NCBI GenBank assembly: GCA_905236085.1
Contig: CAJOOD010000041.1
Span: 1 to 23,222 of the forward strand
Direction: 5' to 3'
Origin: an uncultured Bacilli bacterium
GTDB lineage: Bacteria; Bacillota_I; Bacilli_A; RFN20; CAG-826
Length of the DNA: 23,222 nt
A program made the position numbers and the translations under genes. The notes under the pieces are model-generated. The model ran no database searches. It was not told where the DNA came from and worked only from the letters and a program-made list of their open reading frames with translations. This document shows, piece by piece, positions 6,843 to 14,545 of this stretch. Numbering within the stretch: the first letter of the stretch is position 1; every line of letters begins with the position of its first letter.

Positions 6843-7697
6843 TTAATTTTTTGTTTTAGTCATTTCTACTGTATATTTATTTAATTCATCAAAATATAAA
6901 TAGGCTCGTTTAATTAATTTTTTATCAGTGGATAAAGCAAATACACATGAACCAGAGCCAGACATCATAACAATCTTTAACCCTAATTCTTTCATTTTGT
7001 CTTTAATGACTTGTATCTCTGGGATAGCATCAATCGCTGGAGCCTCTAAGGCGTTTCCCATAGATTTTTCTAATAATTCATCATCACCGGTCTCTAAAGC
7101 TTTAATAACATCTTCAACATTATAATGTTTGAGTTCAAAAGCATCGCATCTCTTGTAAATATCTTTTGTTGATAGACCTTCAAATGGTTTTACTAATAAT
7201 ACATAATATGTATTCTTCACATTAATTGGGTCCACTATCTCGCCCGCCCCTCTTACTCTTGCGGGTTTTCCTTTAACAAAGAAAGGAACATCAGAGCCAA
7301 CAGAGAAGCCGATGTTTATCATTTCTTGTTCACTTAAATTGGCTTTAGATAATTTATTAATCGCGGTGAGTGCCCCTGCAGCATTACTAGATCCTCCGCC
7401 CAATCCAGCGGAGATAGGAATGTTTTTATTAATTAATACACGGAAGTGATCTTTAACACCACTTTCTTTTTCCACATAATTTATGATTTTTGTAACAATG
7501 TTATTTTCTATTCCACCAGTGGAAAAGTCTGCAAAAGTTATGTAACTTTCTGTTTTATCCTTTAATTTAGTGAATTGAATAGAGTCATGAAGCTCTAATG
7601 GAATCATCACCATATCTAACTCGTGGTATCCATCGCTTTCTCTAACACCATTAACATTTAATACTACATTAATTTTTGCGTAACACTTAACTACCAT
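6843..7697 (-). CDS. ispE: 4-diphosphocytidyl-2-C-methyl-D-erythritol kinase
   Basis: The 284-residue protein is a GHMP kinase that phosphorylates CDP-methylerythritol in the MEP route to isoprenoids. It has the N-terminal KCYAKINVVLNV block with catalytic Lys8, the ATP-binding PISAGLGGGSSNAAGAL block at 94-110, GSDVPFF with catalytic Asp136, and the C-terminal MSGSGSCVFAL block. Length and order are as usual. AAAGGAG precedes the ATG by a few bases. It lies 2 nt after ksgA and 11 nt before the glmU-like gene, the same rnmV-ksgA-ispE-glmU order, in condensed form, as in Bacillus. Its presence implies that this organism makes isoprenoids through MEP rather than mevalonate. Confidence 0.96.
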   Translation of the reverse strand: MVVKCYAKINVVLNVNGVRESDGYHELDMVMIPLELHDSIQFTKLKDKTESYITFADFSTGGIENNIVTKIINYVEKESGVKDHFRVLINKNIPISAGLGGGSSNAAGALTAINKLSKANLSEQEMINIGFSVGSDVPFFVKGKPARVRGAGEIVDPINVKNTYYVLLVKPFEGLSTKDIYKRCDAFELKHYNVEDVIKALETGDDELLEKSMGNALEAPAIDAIPEIQVIKDKMKELGLKIVMMSGSGSCVFALSTDKKLIKRAYLYFDELNKYTVEMTKTKN

Positions 7698-7699
7698 AT

Positions 7700-8524
7700 C
7701 TACTCCTTTATTTTACCTTCTTTTACAAGATAATCATAGATTTCTAAATATTTATGTGCCTCTATTTGCTCAGGTCTTGTATTTGGTTCAATATTTAAAT
7801 TATTTAAACACGTGATCGCGGCTTCTTTTGATTTTATTAAATTGGTGAGATTGTTTTGAATAGTTTTTCTTTTATTCAAGAAGAGTTGCTTAGCTAATTT
7901 ATAAGCTCCTAAATTTCTAGATGTTCTATTATTTAAGTCTATTTCAATACTAAAGACCAAAGAATCAACATGAGGATTAGGATAAAAATTAGATTGGCCC
8001 ACCAAAAATTCTTTTTTAATAATGCCTAGATAACTAATTAATATAGCAATTGGAGAATATCCATCTTGATTTACTTTCGCAGAGAATCTAGTAAAAGCTT
8101 CTTTTTGCACCATAAAAACCATCTTTTTGGCCTTGTTGGCCTTTAATATTAGATTGGTAATAACTTCTGTAGTTATGTAATAAGGAAGATTTCCAATTAT
8201 ATAGTCGTATTGGCTAACATCATGTTTAAGAATATCTTGTCTGACAAATTTAATATTTGAATTATCTTGATATAAAACCTTTAGAAAATCAATCATTCTA
8301 TCATCTATATCCACCGCGGTTAAATCATAAGAAGACATGTAATGCGTTAAACTTCCTAGCCCTGGTCCAATCTCTAATACTTTTTCTTCTTGTTTCGGAG
8401 ATATCAAAGATGTGATTCTTTTACAAACATCTGGTTCGGATAAAAAGTTTTGTCCTAAATTCTTATTAGGGTTGAGTCCGCATTTTCTAACTATTTCTGA
8501 AACGTTGCTTTTATTGATTTCCAT
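7700..8524 (-). CDS. ksgA: 16S rRNA (adenine1518/1519-N6)-dimethyltransferase
   Basis: The 274-residue protein carries KNLGQNFL (21-28), the SAM-binding motif VLEIGPGLGSLT (49-60) with VDIDD (71-75), and the adenine-site motif NLPYY (112-116), followed by the usual helical C-terminal domain that reads the 16S rRNA helix 45. It dimethylates two adjacent adenines in the 3' hairpin of 16S rRNA during 30S maturation. The ATG at 8524 overlaps the end of the RNase M5 gene by 14 nt; an AAAGGAT run lies immediately before it, closer than normal for a Shine-Dalgarno site, so reinitiation after rnmV is plausible. Confidence 0.96.
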   Translation of the reverse strand: MEINKSNVSEIVRKCGLNPNKNLGQNFLSEPDVCKRITSLISPKQEEKVLEIGPGLGSLTHYMSSYDLTAVDIDDRMIDFLKVLYQDNSNIKFVRQDILKHDVSQYDYIIGNLPYYITTEVITNLILKANKAKKMVFMVQKEAFTRFSAKVNQDGYSPIAILISYLGIIKKEFLVGQSNFYPNPHVDSLVFSIEIDLNNRTSRNLGAYKLAKQLFLNKRKTIQNNLTNLIKSKEAAITCLNNLNIEPNTRPEQIEAHKYLEIYDYLVKEGKIKE

Positions 8525-9047
8525 ATCCTTTTATAAATTTAATTATATCTTCTTTACTAACACCTAAAGCGTTTAATCTTTTGATTGTTTGCTTGTTGTT
8601 TATCTGACCAATATTATATCTTTCTTGGATGATATTAATACCTAGATTATAGGTATTTAAAACATTATATAACCAATTAAATGTAATTGTATTATTTTTA
8701 GATACATCTTCTTTTAAATAATTGTGAAGTGATATTAATATGGTCTCTTTACTACATTCTGCGATTCCGGTCTTCTTATAATTGCCTCTTTGCTCTAATT
8801 TTACATCGATAATTACAGCGTTTTCGATAATTTTACCCAACTTTTGCGCGATTTTTTTACCTGCATCGTCTGGATCAGTCATAATTAAGGGTGTTTGTTT
8901 TTTGGCTAATTCTTTAATATAACCTATAGTGTCTTCTTTTAAATTATAGCCATCCAGAACCACTATTTCACCATCGATAAAAGAAGATAAATAAGCTTTA
9001 TCTCCGTTTCCTTCAACGATTAAAAATCCGTTTAATTGGTATTTCAT
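8511..9047 (-). CDS. rnmV: Ribonuclease M5 (5S rRNA maturation)
   Basis: The 178-residue protein is a TOPRIM nuclease that trims 5S rRNA precursor. The acidic TOPRIM residues are visible as IVEGNGD (10-16, catalytic Glu12) and MTDPDDAG (56-63, Asp58 and Asp60). The RNase M5 family usually reads VEGKDD and DPDYAG, so the active-site loop differs slightly but the metal ligands are kept. Position between tatD and ksgA is the classical Firmicutes arrangement. The start overlaps the tatD stop (ATGA), and the end overlaps ksgA by 14 nt. Confidence 0.93.
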   Translation of the reverse strand: MKYQLNGFLIVEGNGDKAYLSSFIDGEIVVLDGYNLKEDTIGYIKELAKKQTPLIMTDPDDAGKKIAQKLGKIIENAVIIDVKLEQRGNYKKTGIAECSKETILISLHNYLKEDVSKNNTITFNWLYNVLNTYNLGINIIQERYNIGQINNKQTIKRLNALGVSKEDIIKFIKGYGNQ

Positions 9048-9811
9048 ATTTTAAATAATCCGCAGGCATTTTCAAAAGTAGCTTTTTCTATTTCTTCTTT
9101 GCTTATATTTTTTAATCTAGCTATTTCTTCAACAACATAAGTGATATAACTCGGTTCGTTTTGTTGCCCTCTAAATGGGTGTGGGGGCAAATATGGTGAA
9201 TCTGTTTCTACGAGTAACCTATCTAGCCTTACACGCTCAGCTACTTCTTTTGGAACTCTAGCGTTTTTATATGTAACCGGTCCGCCTAAAGAAATATAAA
9301 AACCTAATTTATAGAATTCTTCTAATAATTCCTTGGGGCCGCTGTAGCAGTGCATGACACCACCACATTTAACAGGATGCTCTTTTAATATATTAAGAGT
9401 ATCTTGAATAGCGTCTCTACAGTGAATAGAAATGGGTAAATTGTGCTCGTTAGCGATGTTGATTTGCCTAATGAAATATTCTTTTTGCTCTTTAATGAGA
9501 TTTTCTTCTTTTTCCCAGTGATAATCTAAACCAATCTCCCCTATCGCTTTTACTTTAGGGTGGTTTAACAATTTCATTACTTCGTTAAAATCTTCTTCTG
9601 ATAAATTGTGTATCTCGGTTGGATGATAACCAATAATGGCATATATCTCTTCGTGTTTTTCCGCTAATTCGATGGCTTTTAGCGAGGATTCTTTGTCATA
9701 CCCCACCACCATAAACCTTTTAACCCCTGCATTAATAGCGCGTTCCAAATACATATCAACGTCTTGATATAAATCTTCGTGATTAAAATGGCAATGTGTA
9801 TCAAAAATCAT
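9044..9811 (-). CDS. tatD: TatD-family metal-dependent deoxyribonuclease
   Basis: The enzyme is a TIM-barrel metal hydrolase with the TatD ligand set: DTHCHF at residues 4-9, EIGLDYHW with the bridging Glu, ISIHCRDA, MHCYSG and the closing VETDSPYLPP Asp. I placed the start at the ATG at 9811 (255 residues), because TatD proteins begin just before the DTHxH motif. An in-frame GTG at 9826 would add five residues and overlap mnmE by 14 nt; the chosen ATG lies 1 nt after the mnmE stop. Neither has a convincing Shine-Dalgarno site. Members act as 3'-5' DNA exonucleases; the exact cellular role is not fixed. Confidence 0.92.
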   Translation of the reverse strand: MIFDTHCHFNHEDLYQDVDMYLERAINAGVKRFMVVGYDKESSLKAIELAEKHEEIYAIIGYHPTEIHNLSEEDFNEVMKLLNHPKVKAIGEIGLDYHWEKEENLIKEQKEYFIRQINIANEHNLPISIHCRDAIQDTLNILKEHPVKCGGVMHCYSGPKELLEEFYKLGFYISLGGPVTYKNARVPKEVAERVRLDRLLVETDSPYLPPHPFRGQQNEPSYITYVVEEIARLKNISKEEIEKATFENACGLFKI

Positions 9812-9812
9812 T

Positions 9813-11147
9813 CTATTTACCAACACAGAAACGGGAGAAAATTTCGTTAACGATATCGATATCGGAATTTTGACCTAATAATTCTAATGATTTGTTATAT
9901 ACAGAATTTAAAGAAACCGAGATTAAATCTATCGGTTGATGATTCATCGCGTCTTCTCTAGCCTTTAATAAATCGGTCTTAATTTGGTTTAATAAACCGA
10001 TTTGTCTAACGTTAGCTAAAGAGGGGTGTTCAAAGTCATCTTTTTCAATGCCAAGAACTTTAAATAATTCATCGATTAAAGGTTTAATATTCTTATTCAA
10101 AGCGGAAATATATAATCCTTCTGGTAAATTCTTGCTGTTTTCTAACATATCTACTTTATTGTATACAATAAGTCTTAATTTATCTTTTGTGTAATCTAAT
10201 ATTTCTTGATCTTGCTCGTCAATATTTTTACTAGCGTCCAACAGCAATATAACCACATCGGCTTCATTGATACTTTCTTTAGATTTTTCAATTCCAATAC
10301 TTTCTATTTTATCGTCACTATGTCTGATACCAGCAGTGTCTAAAAGGTGAATGGCTATTCCATTTAAATTTATATCACCTTCAACAACATCTCTAGTTGT
10401 TCCAGCGATATCAGTAACAATGGCTTTGTTTTCGTTTAATAAAGCGTTTAATAGGCTAGATTTACCTACATTTGGTTTTCCAACAATCGCGACCTTGATT
10501 CCTTCTTTAATAATTTTGCCTTTTTCGGCGTCTTTTATTAATGTTTCAATTTCTTCTAATAGGATGTTGGTTTGGTCGACGATTTCTTTATCGGTAACTT
10601 CAGGATTATCGGCTTCTTCTGGGAAGTCAAATCTTACTTCGATATTACATATTAAATCTTCAATTTTTTCTTTAAATGGTAAGAAGGCTTTAGAAGCATC
10701 TCCATCTAAAGATAGTAGGGCAAGCCGTTTAGCTTCATGCGTTCTAGCGTTAATCACATCATTAACAGCTTCCGCTTGAACGAGATCTAATTTATTTAAT
10801 AAGAACGCTCTTTCAGAAAATTCACCTCTTTCGGCTTGTCTAGCGCCGTTTTTGATTAATGTTGTTAATATTTCATTAACAATTAGCATTGAGCCGTGAG
10901 AGATGATTTCTACGACATCTTCTCCAGTAAAACTTCTAGGGCCCTTATAAACCACTAAAACAACTTGATCAATGATTTCATCGTTGTCTTTAAAATAGCC
11001 CATCAGGGCTGTTCTTTTATCAATTTTGGTTAAATCTTTGGTAAAACACTTTGAAACAATACTAAAAGCATCAGAGCCAGAGACTCTAATTACCGCGAGA
11101 GCGGATTTTAGTGGTGGAGTAGTTAAGGCAACAATTGTTTCAAACAT
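9813..11147 (-). CDS. mnmE: tRNA uridine-5-carboxymethylaminomethyl modification GTPase
   Basis: The 444-residue protein has the MnmE plan: an N-terminal folate-binding domain (TIVALTTPPLKSALAVIRVSG from residue 4), a helical domain, and an inserted GTPase domain with GKPNVGKS (223-230), the DTAG switch II (270-273) and NKVD (330-333), followed by a C-terminal FCVGK with the conserved Cys. Together with MnmG it modifies the wobble uridine of several tRNAs. The ATG at 11147 has no visible Shine-Dalgarno sequence and lies 13 nt after a hairpin that closes jag. It is the first gene of the mnmE-tatD-rnmV-ksgA-ispE-glmU block. Confidence 0.97.
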   Translation of the reverse strand: MFETIVALTTPPLKSALAVIRVSGSDAFSIVSKCFTKDLTKIDKRTALMGYFKDNDEIIDQVVLVVYKGPRSFTGEDVVEIISHGSMLIVNEILTTLIKNGARQAERGEFSERAFLLNKLDLVQAEAVNDVINARTHEAKRLALLSLDGDASKAFLPFKEKIEDLICNIEVRFDFPEEADNPEVTDKEIVDQTNILLEEIETLIKDAEKGKIIKEGIKVAIVGKPNVGKSSLLNALLNENKAIVTDIAGTTRDVVEGDINLNGIAIHLLDTAGIRHSDDKIESIGIEKSKESINEADVVILLLDASKNIDEQDQEILDYTKDKLRLIVYNKVDMLENSKNLPEGLYISALNKNIKPLIDELFKVLGIEKDDFEHPSLANVRQIGLLNQIKTDLLKAREDAMNHQPIDLISVSLNSVYNKSLELLGQNSDIDIVNEIFSRFCVGK

Positions 11148-11160
11148 ATTTACTAAGTAA

Positions 11161-11188
11161 AAGCGCCCTAAACAATAGTAGGGCGCTT
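11161..11188 (-). terminator. Hairpin between jag and mnmE (weak intrinsic terminator)
   Basis: AAGCGCCCTA (11161-11170) and TAGGGCGCTT (11179-11188) form a perfect 10-bp GC-rich stem with an 8-nt loop. On the minus strand it is followed by TTTTACTT, counting the last two Ts of the stem, which is a short U tract. It lies 8 nt after the jag stop and 13 nt before the mnmE start, so it probably gives partial termination or attenuation between the two blocks. Confidence 0.7.
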
Positions 11189-11196
11189 AATTCTAA

Positions 11197-11853
11197 TTAT
11201 TCTTCGCCGTCGTTAGTTTCAACTTCTTCTACGTTTTTGTTTTCCTTTTTAGGAGTACCAACATAGATGATTTGTACTTGACGATGGACACCTTCGCCCT
11301 TAGATTCTGTTCTAACATTTCTTAAGCCGTGTAAAGCGTTATGAACGATTCTTCTTTCGTCCGCTGGCATAGGATCTAAAACAGCAGTGGTTTTGGTTTT
11401 TTGTACTTCTCTAGCGGTTTTCTTGGCTAGGAACGTTAATTTTCTATAACGATTATCTTTATAACCGTTGATGTCCACTAAGAGGCGGAATCTTCTCTTA
11501 AATTTGTTGTTAACCGCTAATTTGGTTAAGTCATTGATAGCTTGGAGAGTTCTGCCACCTTTACCAATTAAAATTGGATTATTCGTGGAATCTAAAGTGA
11601 TACGAATAATATTGTCATCTAAACGAGTAGAAGTGGAGGCTTCAATACCGATAGAATCGGTAATACCTAAGATATAATCTTCCGCGAAACGAATTACATC
11701 TTCTAATTCGTATACAGCGATAGTGATTTTCTTGGTGAATAAGCCTTTCTTTTCTTCTTCAATAGAATAGACAAGATTTTCTTTTTCGATTTCGAGTTCG
11801 GCACTAGCTTTATCTAAAGCGTCTTCTAGTGTTTTCGCAGTAAATTCTTTCAT
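11197..11853 (-). CDS. jag: Jag/KhpB (EloR) RNA-binding protein
   Basis: The 218-residue protein has the three domains of the family: Jag_N (1 to about 50, beginning MKEFTAKTLEDALDKA), a KH domain with a proper GKGG loop (97-100), and an R3H domain around ERRIVHNAL (166-174) with RQVQI following. A short acidic tail (VEEVETNDGEE) ends it. In Firmicutes it acts with KhpA in RNA binding and control of cell elongation, and it sits directly after yidC as here. It starts 2 nt after the yidC stop; a weak AAAGGAAA is the only ribosome-binding candidate. Confidence 0.95.
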   Translation of the reverse strand: MKEFTAKTLEDALDKASAELEIEKENLVYSIEEEKKGLFTKKITIAVYELEDVIRFAEDYILGITDSIGIEASTSTRLDDNIIRITLDSTNNPILIGKGGRTLQAINDLTKLAVNNKFKRRFRLLVDINGYKDNRYRKLTFLAKKTAREVQKTKTTAVLDPMPADERRIVHNALHGLRNVRTESKGEGVHRQVQIIYVGTPKKENKNVEEVETNDGEE

Positions 11854-11855
11854 TT

Positions 11856-13580
11856 CTATTTATTTCCTTTATATTTTTTCTTGCCTGTAGGAGCAGCCAT
11901 ATAATCAGGAATTACTTCCGCGTCGACATCTTCTCCTTGAGCAGTGACTTTGGTTTTTACACCTTTGTTTTTGTTTTTGTTTTTATTGTTCTTTTGTTTA
12001 TTGATTAATTCAATAATCAATGTTTGCGCAATAGCCCAAATAGAACCAGCAATCCAATAAATAACCATACCAGAAGCAAGAGTAAAGCCCATGAATACAA
12101 TCATAATTACCATTATAATGGTAAACCATTTCATGGTATTGTTTTGTTTCTTGGCGTTGTTATTGACTGCGGTTTTGGCAACAGAAGCTTGTTTTTTCTT
12201 GTTAATAATTTGAGGTAATAACATAGAAACAACTTGTAATGCTGCCATAACGACATACAAAATGATTGCTGTTACTAATCCATTAGCACCAGTAGACCAG
12301 TTGCTCCATTGTGTTACAACAGAACTAACTGATGTATTAAGTCTTAAGCCTAATAAGGTACCAGAGGATAATATAGCGGAGCCATTCATCGCACCCCAAA
12401 CACAGATAAATACCGGGAATTGAATAATCATGGTAATGATACTTAAGAACGGATTAACGTGATTCTTTTTGTATAATGCTTGTTGTTCTTGAGCCATTTG
12501 TTGACGTTCGTATTGATTGGTATTCGCATTTGGATATTTTTGTTGAATTGCCGCTAATTGAGGCTGTAATTGCGACATTTTTTGTTGTGAAACGGTTTGC
12601 TTGATTGTTATCAACATCATCACAGCACGAATAATAAATGTGACAATTAAAATTGATAATAATTGGGCCCAACCATTAGTAATACCACCTAATCCTGGAG
12701 CAATATTGATGGCGATGTTATCAATCAACCAGCTAAACGGGAAGATTAACAATCCTTCCAAGAAACCTTTGGACCAGCCATATCGGTAAGTCTTAGATGA
12801 GATAAATACTGCTTGCTTGTTTTCGTCATTAAATCCGTAATAACCATAGAATCCATCTTTAGTGGCGATACAAGAAACTGTTGTTCCTGCATAAGTATTC
12901 ATCGATGTTTTATATTGAGCAACATAGTCAACATTTGGACAGTAATCTTGTCCTAATTGAGTGAATACTTGTGTATAAGCAAGATCCCAGTTAACCCAAT
13001 AGTCTTGGTTGTTATCAGCGTTTAATCCGCAGTATTTAACATAGCCATAACCTCTGGTTTGATTATCAGCATCTCCGATTAACACCTTCTTAAGATCTTG
13101 ATAAGTCATCGTTGATTTATCAGTAACATAAGATGATGGGGTGGTGGAGTTTGCTGCGGCAGAAATGGCTAAATTGACAAAAATTTTATCCATTTCAAAC
13201 CAGAAGTCATTGTAATTGTTTACAGTAATGCCGTTGGAAGCGGCGGTTTTGTTAATTTCAGTAAGTGCTAAATTGCTTGCGATATCATATGTAACATAGA
13301 TGTTAGAAAACCCATCTAATAGAACTGCTTCTGCTGGGGCGTTTCCTGCATCATAATAAGTAGAAATACCATAAGATAATAAATCTTCATCTGTATCTCC
13401 AACCTTAACTTGTGTTTTATTTCCTTCGGAATCTGTTTTTGTTACGTGATAGACATCGTAGGCGTACATCATTTGCGATTTATCTTCGACAGTACAAAAA
13501 GAAGCAGTACAAGAAGATAGCAGTACTACGCCTGCGCTTAAAGTGGCAATCGCGGTAATAATTTTCGTCTTTCTTTTCAT
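11856..13580 (-). CDS. yidC: YidC/Oxa1-family membrane insertase with large lipoprotein ectodomain
   Basis: The 574-residue protein begins with a basic segment and a lipobox, GVVLLSSC, with Cys24 as the likely lipid-modified residue. Residues about 25-270 form a large extracytoplasmic region of unknown fold. The insertase core follows: an amphipathic segment and membrane helix with the conserved hydrophilic-groove Arg318 (FIIRAVMM), a cytoplasmic coiled hairpin rich in Gln (about 330-370), helices near 378-400, 435-458 and 484-525, and a Lys/Asn-rich C-terminal tail that likely contacts ribosomes. Common Firmicutes YidC proteins are about 250-290 residues, so this one is twice that. It overlaps rnpA by 4 nt, with GGAG upstream of the ATG. 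It inserts membrane proteins with or without SecYEG. Confidence 0.95.
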   Translation of the reverse strand: MKRKTKIITAIATLSAGVVLLSSCTASFCTVEDKSQMMYAYDVYHVTKTDSEGNKTQVKVGDTDEDLLSYGISTYYDAGNAPAEAVLLDGFSNIYVTYDIASNLALTEINKTAASNGITVNNYNDFWFEMDKIFVNLAISAAANSTTPSSYVTDKSTMTYQDLKKVLIGDADNQTRGYGYVKYCGLNADNNQDYWVNWDLAYTQVFTQLGQDYCPNVDYVAQYKTSMNTYAGTTVSCIATKDGFYGYYGFNDENKQAVFISSKTYRYGWSKGFLEGLLIFPFSWLIDNIAINIAPGLGGITNGWAQLLSILIVTFIIRAVMMLITIKQTVSQQKMSQLQPQLAAIQQKYPNANTNQYERQQMAQEQQALYKKNHVNPFLSIITMIIQFPVFICVWGAMNGSAILSSGTLLGLRLNTSVSSVVTQWSNWSTGANGLVTAIILYVVMAALQVVSMLLPQIINKKKQASVAKTAVNNNAKKQNNTMKWFTIIMVIMIVFMGFTLASGMVIYWIAGSIWAIAQTLIIELINKQKNNKNKNKNKGVKTKVTAQGEDVDAEVIPDYMAAPTGKKKYKGNK

Positions 13581-13912
13581 TTAATTAACTCCGATTTTCT
13601 TAAAAGTTCTCCTAGCTCCATATAATTTGTCTGATACGAACTTGAAAGAAAGTTGTTTTTAGCGATGATGATAAGGTCATATGAGGAGTTTTGAAATTCT
13701 ATTAATCGATCACACATCGCTCTTATTTGTCTTTTGACACGATTTCTTGTAACAGCATTTCCTAATTTAGAGGATACCGATATACCCACACGAACATAAC
13801 CTAAGTTATTATTCATAAAATGAATAGTGTAAGAATTGCTTCTATTGTGTCCTCCTTTATGAACAGCTGTTGCAAAGTCTTGATTGGAGGTTACTCGATA
13901 ATGTTTTTTCAC
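13577..13912 (-). CDS. rnpA: Ribonuclease P protein component
   Basis: The 111-residue basic protein carries the RNase P protein signature RNRVKRQIR near residues 56-64 and YDLIIIAK (78-85). It is the protein partner of the catalytic RNA that removes tRNA 5' leaders. The start is a GTG at 13912, with GGAG about nine bases upstream; no ATG lies in a suitable position. It is between rpmH (20 nt upstream) and yidC (4-nt overlap), the standard rpmH-rnpA-yidC unit. Confidence 0.96.
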   Translation of the reverse strand: MKKHYRVTSNQDFATAVHKGGHNRSNSYTIHFMNNNLGYVRVGISVSSKLGNAVTRNRVKRQIRAMCDRLIEFQNSSYDLIIIAKNNFLSSSYQTNYMELGELLRKSELIK

Positions 13913-13932
13913 CGATTTTCTCCATTAAGAAA

Positions 13933-14067
13933 TTATGCAGATAATTTTTTTCTGCCTTTAGCTCTTCTTCTAGCTAAAACCTTACGTCCACCAGCGGTTC
14001 TCATTTTGGCTCTGAAACCAGCTTTGTGAGCATGTTTGATTTTACTTGGTTGATAAGTTCTTTTCAT
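13933..14067 (-). CDS. rpmH: 50S ribosomal protein L34
   Basis: The 44-residue protein is nearly all basic and opens MKRTYQPSKIKHAHKAGF, then RAKMRTAGGRKVLARRRAKG, the complete L34 pattern. It starts at the ATG at 14067, preceded by an AAAGGAT ribosome-binding site, and ends with TAA at 13933. It is a component of the large ribosomal subunit. It is the first gene of the rpmH-rnpA-yidC-jag unit and has a strong promoter just upstream. Confidence 0.98.
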   Translation of the reverse strand: MKRTYQPSKIKHAHKAGFRAKMRTAGGRKVLARRRAKGRKKLSA

Positions 14068-14110
14068 TTCTTGCTATCCTTTCCCACACATTTGTGTGCA
14101 CGCTTGTTAA

Positions 14111-14140
14111 ATTATATGTGTGTATGTGTATTAAAGTCAA
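14111..14140 (-). promoter_or_regulatory. Promoter of rpmH operon
   Basis: On the minus strand TTGACT (14140-14135) and TATAAT (14116-14111) are separated by 18 nt. Transcription would start near 14104, giving a leader of about 37 nt that contains a small CACACA/TGTGTG hairpin and the rpmH ribosome-binding site. Confidence 0.8.
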
Positions 14141-14362
14141 TCAAATTAAAATTTGGTTGGCTTTTTAAGGAGATTTTTTCCAAAGTAAAAGCGAAAAGCA
14201 AATGATACATATTTTCGGTTTAGTAACATATCTGTGGAAAACAGAGCAAATTCGCATTAAAAATAAGCGATTTTAGCCCGTTTTGAATCATATTATTTTG
14301 AATTTTCCACAACCAGCACTATTTGCGCGCGCGTATCAAATAAAGGAAGGAATAAAATCGTT

Positions 14363-14371
14363 TTATCCACA
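14363..14371 (+). promoter_or_regulatory. Perfect DnaA box TTATCCACA (upstream origin half)
   Basis: This matches the nine-base consensus exactly and is the only perfect box upstream of dnaA. It heads a close group with boxes at 14385, 14400 and 14412 on the same strand. Confidence 0.85.
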
Positions 14372-14510
14372 TTTTCACATCTTTCCATCCACATTAAAGT
14401 TTTCCACAAAGTTTCCCACATTTGAAAATTGTGGAAAGTGTTATATTAAGCACTAAACTTGCTATTTTAACTATAATTATGTGGAAAAAGTAAAATTGAA
14501 TAAAAATTTG

Positions 14511-14539
14511 TTCAAAATAGATGTGGAAACCACTATAAT
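14511..14539 (+). promoter_or_regulatory. dnaA promoter with internal DnaA box
   Basis: TTCAAA (14511-14516), a 17-nt spacer and TATAAT (14534-14539) end six bases before the dnaA ATG (14546), so the first transcribed base would be the A of the start codon. No Shine-Dalgarno sequence exists upstream. A DnaA-like box, TGTGGAAAC (14522-14530), fills the spacer, which suggests DnaA autorepression. Confidence 0.65.
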
Positions 14540-14545
14540 TTTCTC

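Larger units (their letters stand above)
14068..14545. other. oriC: Upstream half of the chromosomal origin, between rpmH and dnaA
   Basis: This 478-bp gene-free stretch separates the divergent rpmH and dnaA units. It holds the rpmH promoter, nine DnaA-box-like sites and the dnaA promoter. Sites toward the left strand sense: TTTTCCACA at 14303, a perfect TTATCCACA at 14363, CCATCCACA at 14385, TTTTCCACA at 14400 and TTTCCCACA at 14412. Opposite-sense sites: TGTGGAAAA at 14233 and 14480, TGTGGAAAG at 14430 and TGTGGAAAC at 14522. Clustering next to dnaA and the switch in gene direction identify it as part of the origin. A run of alternating C/G (14325-14333) is also present. Confidence 0.85.

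Noticed and set aside
9812..9826. GTG start of tatD
   Set aside because: It would add five residues before the DTHxH motif that normally opens TatD, and has no ribosome site.
14083..14100. Hairpin in the rpmH leader as a riboswitch or attenuator
   Set aside because: CACACA/TGTGTG is a short stem with no U tract or known ribosomal-protein site; probably incidental.
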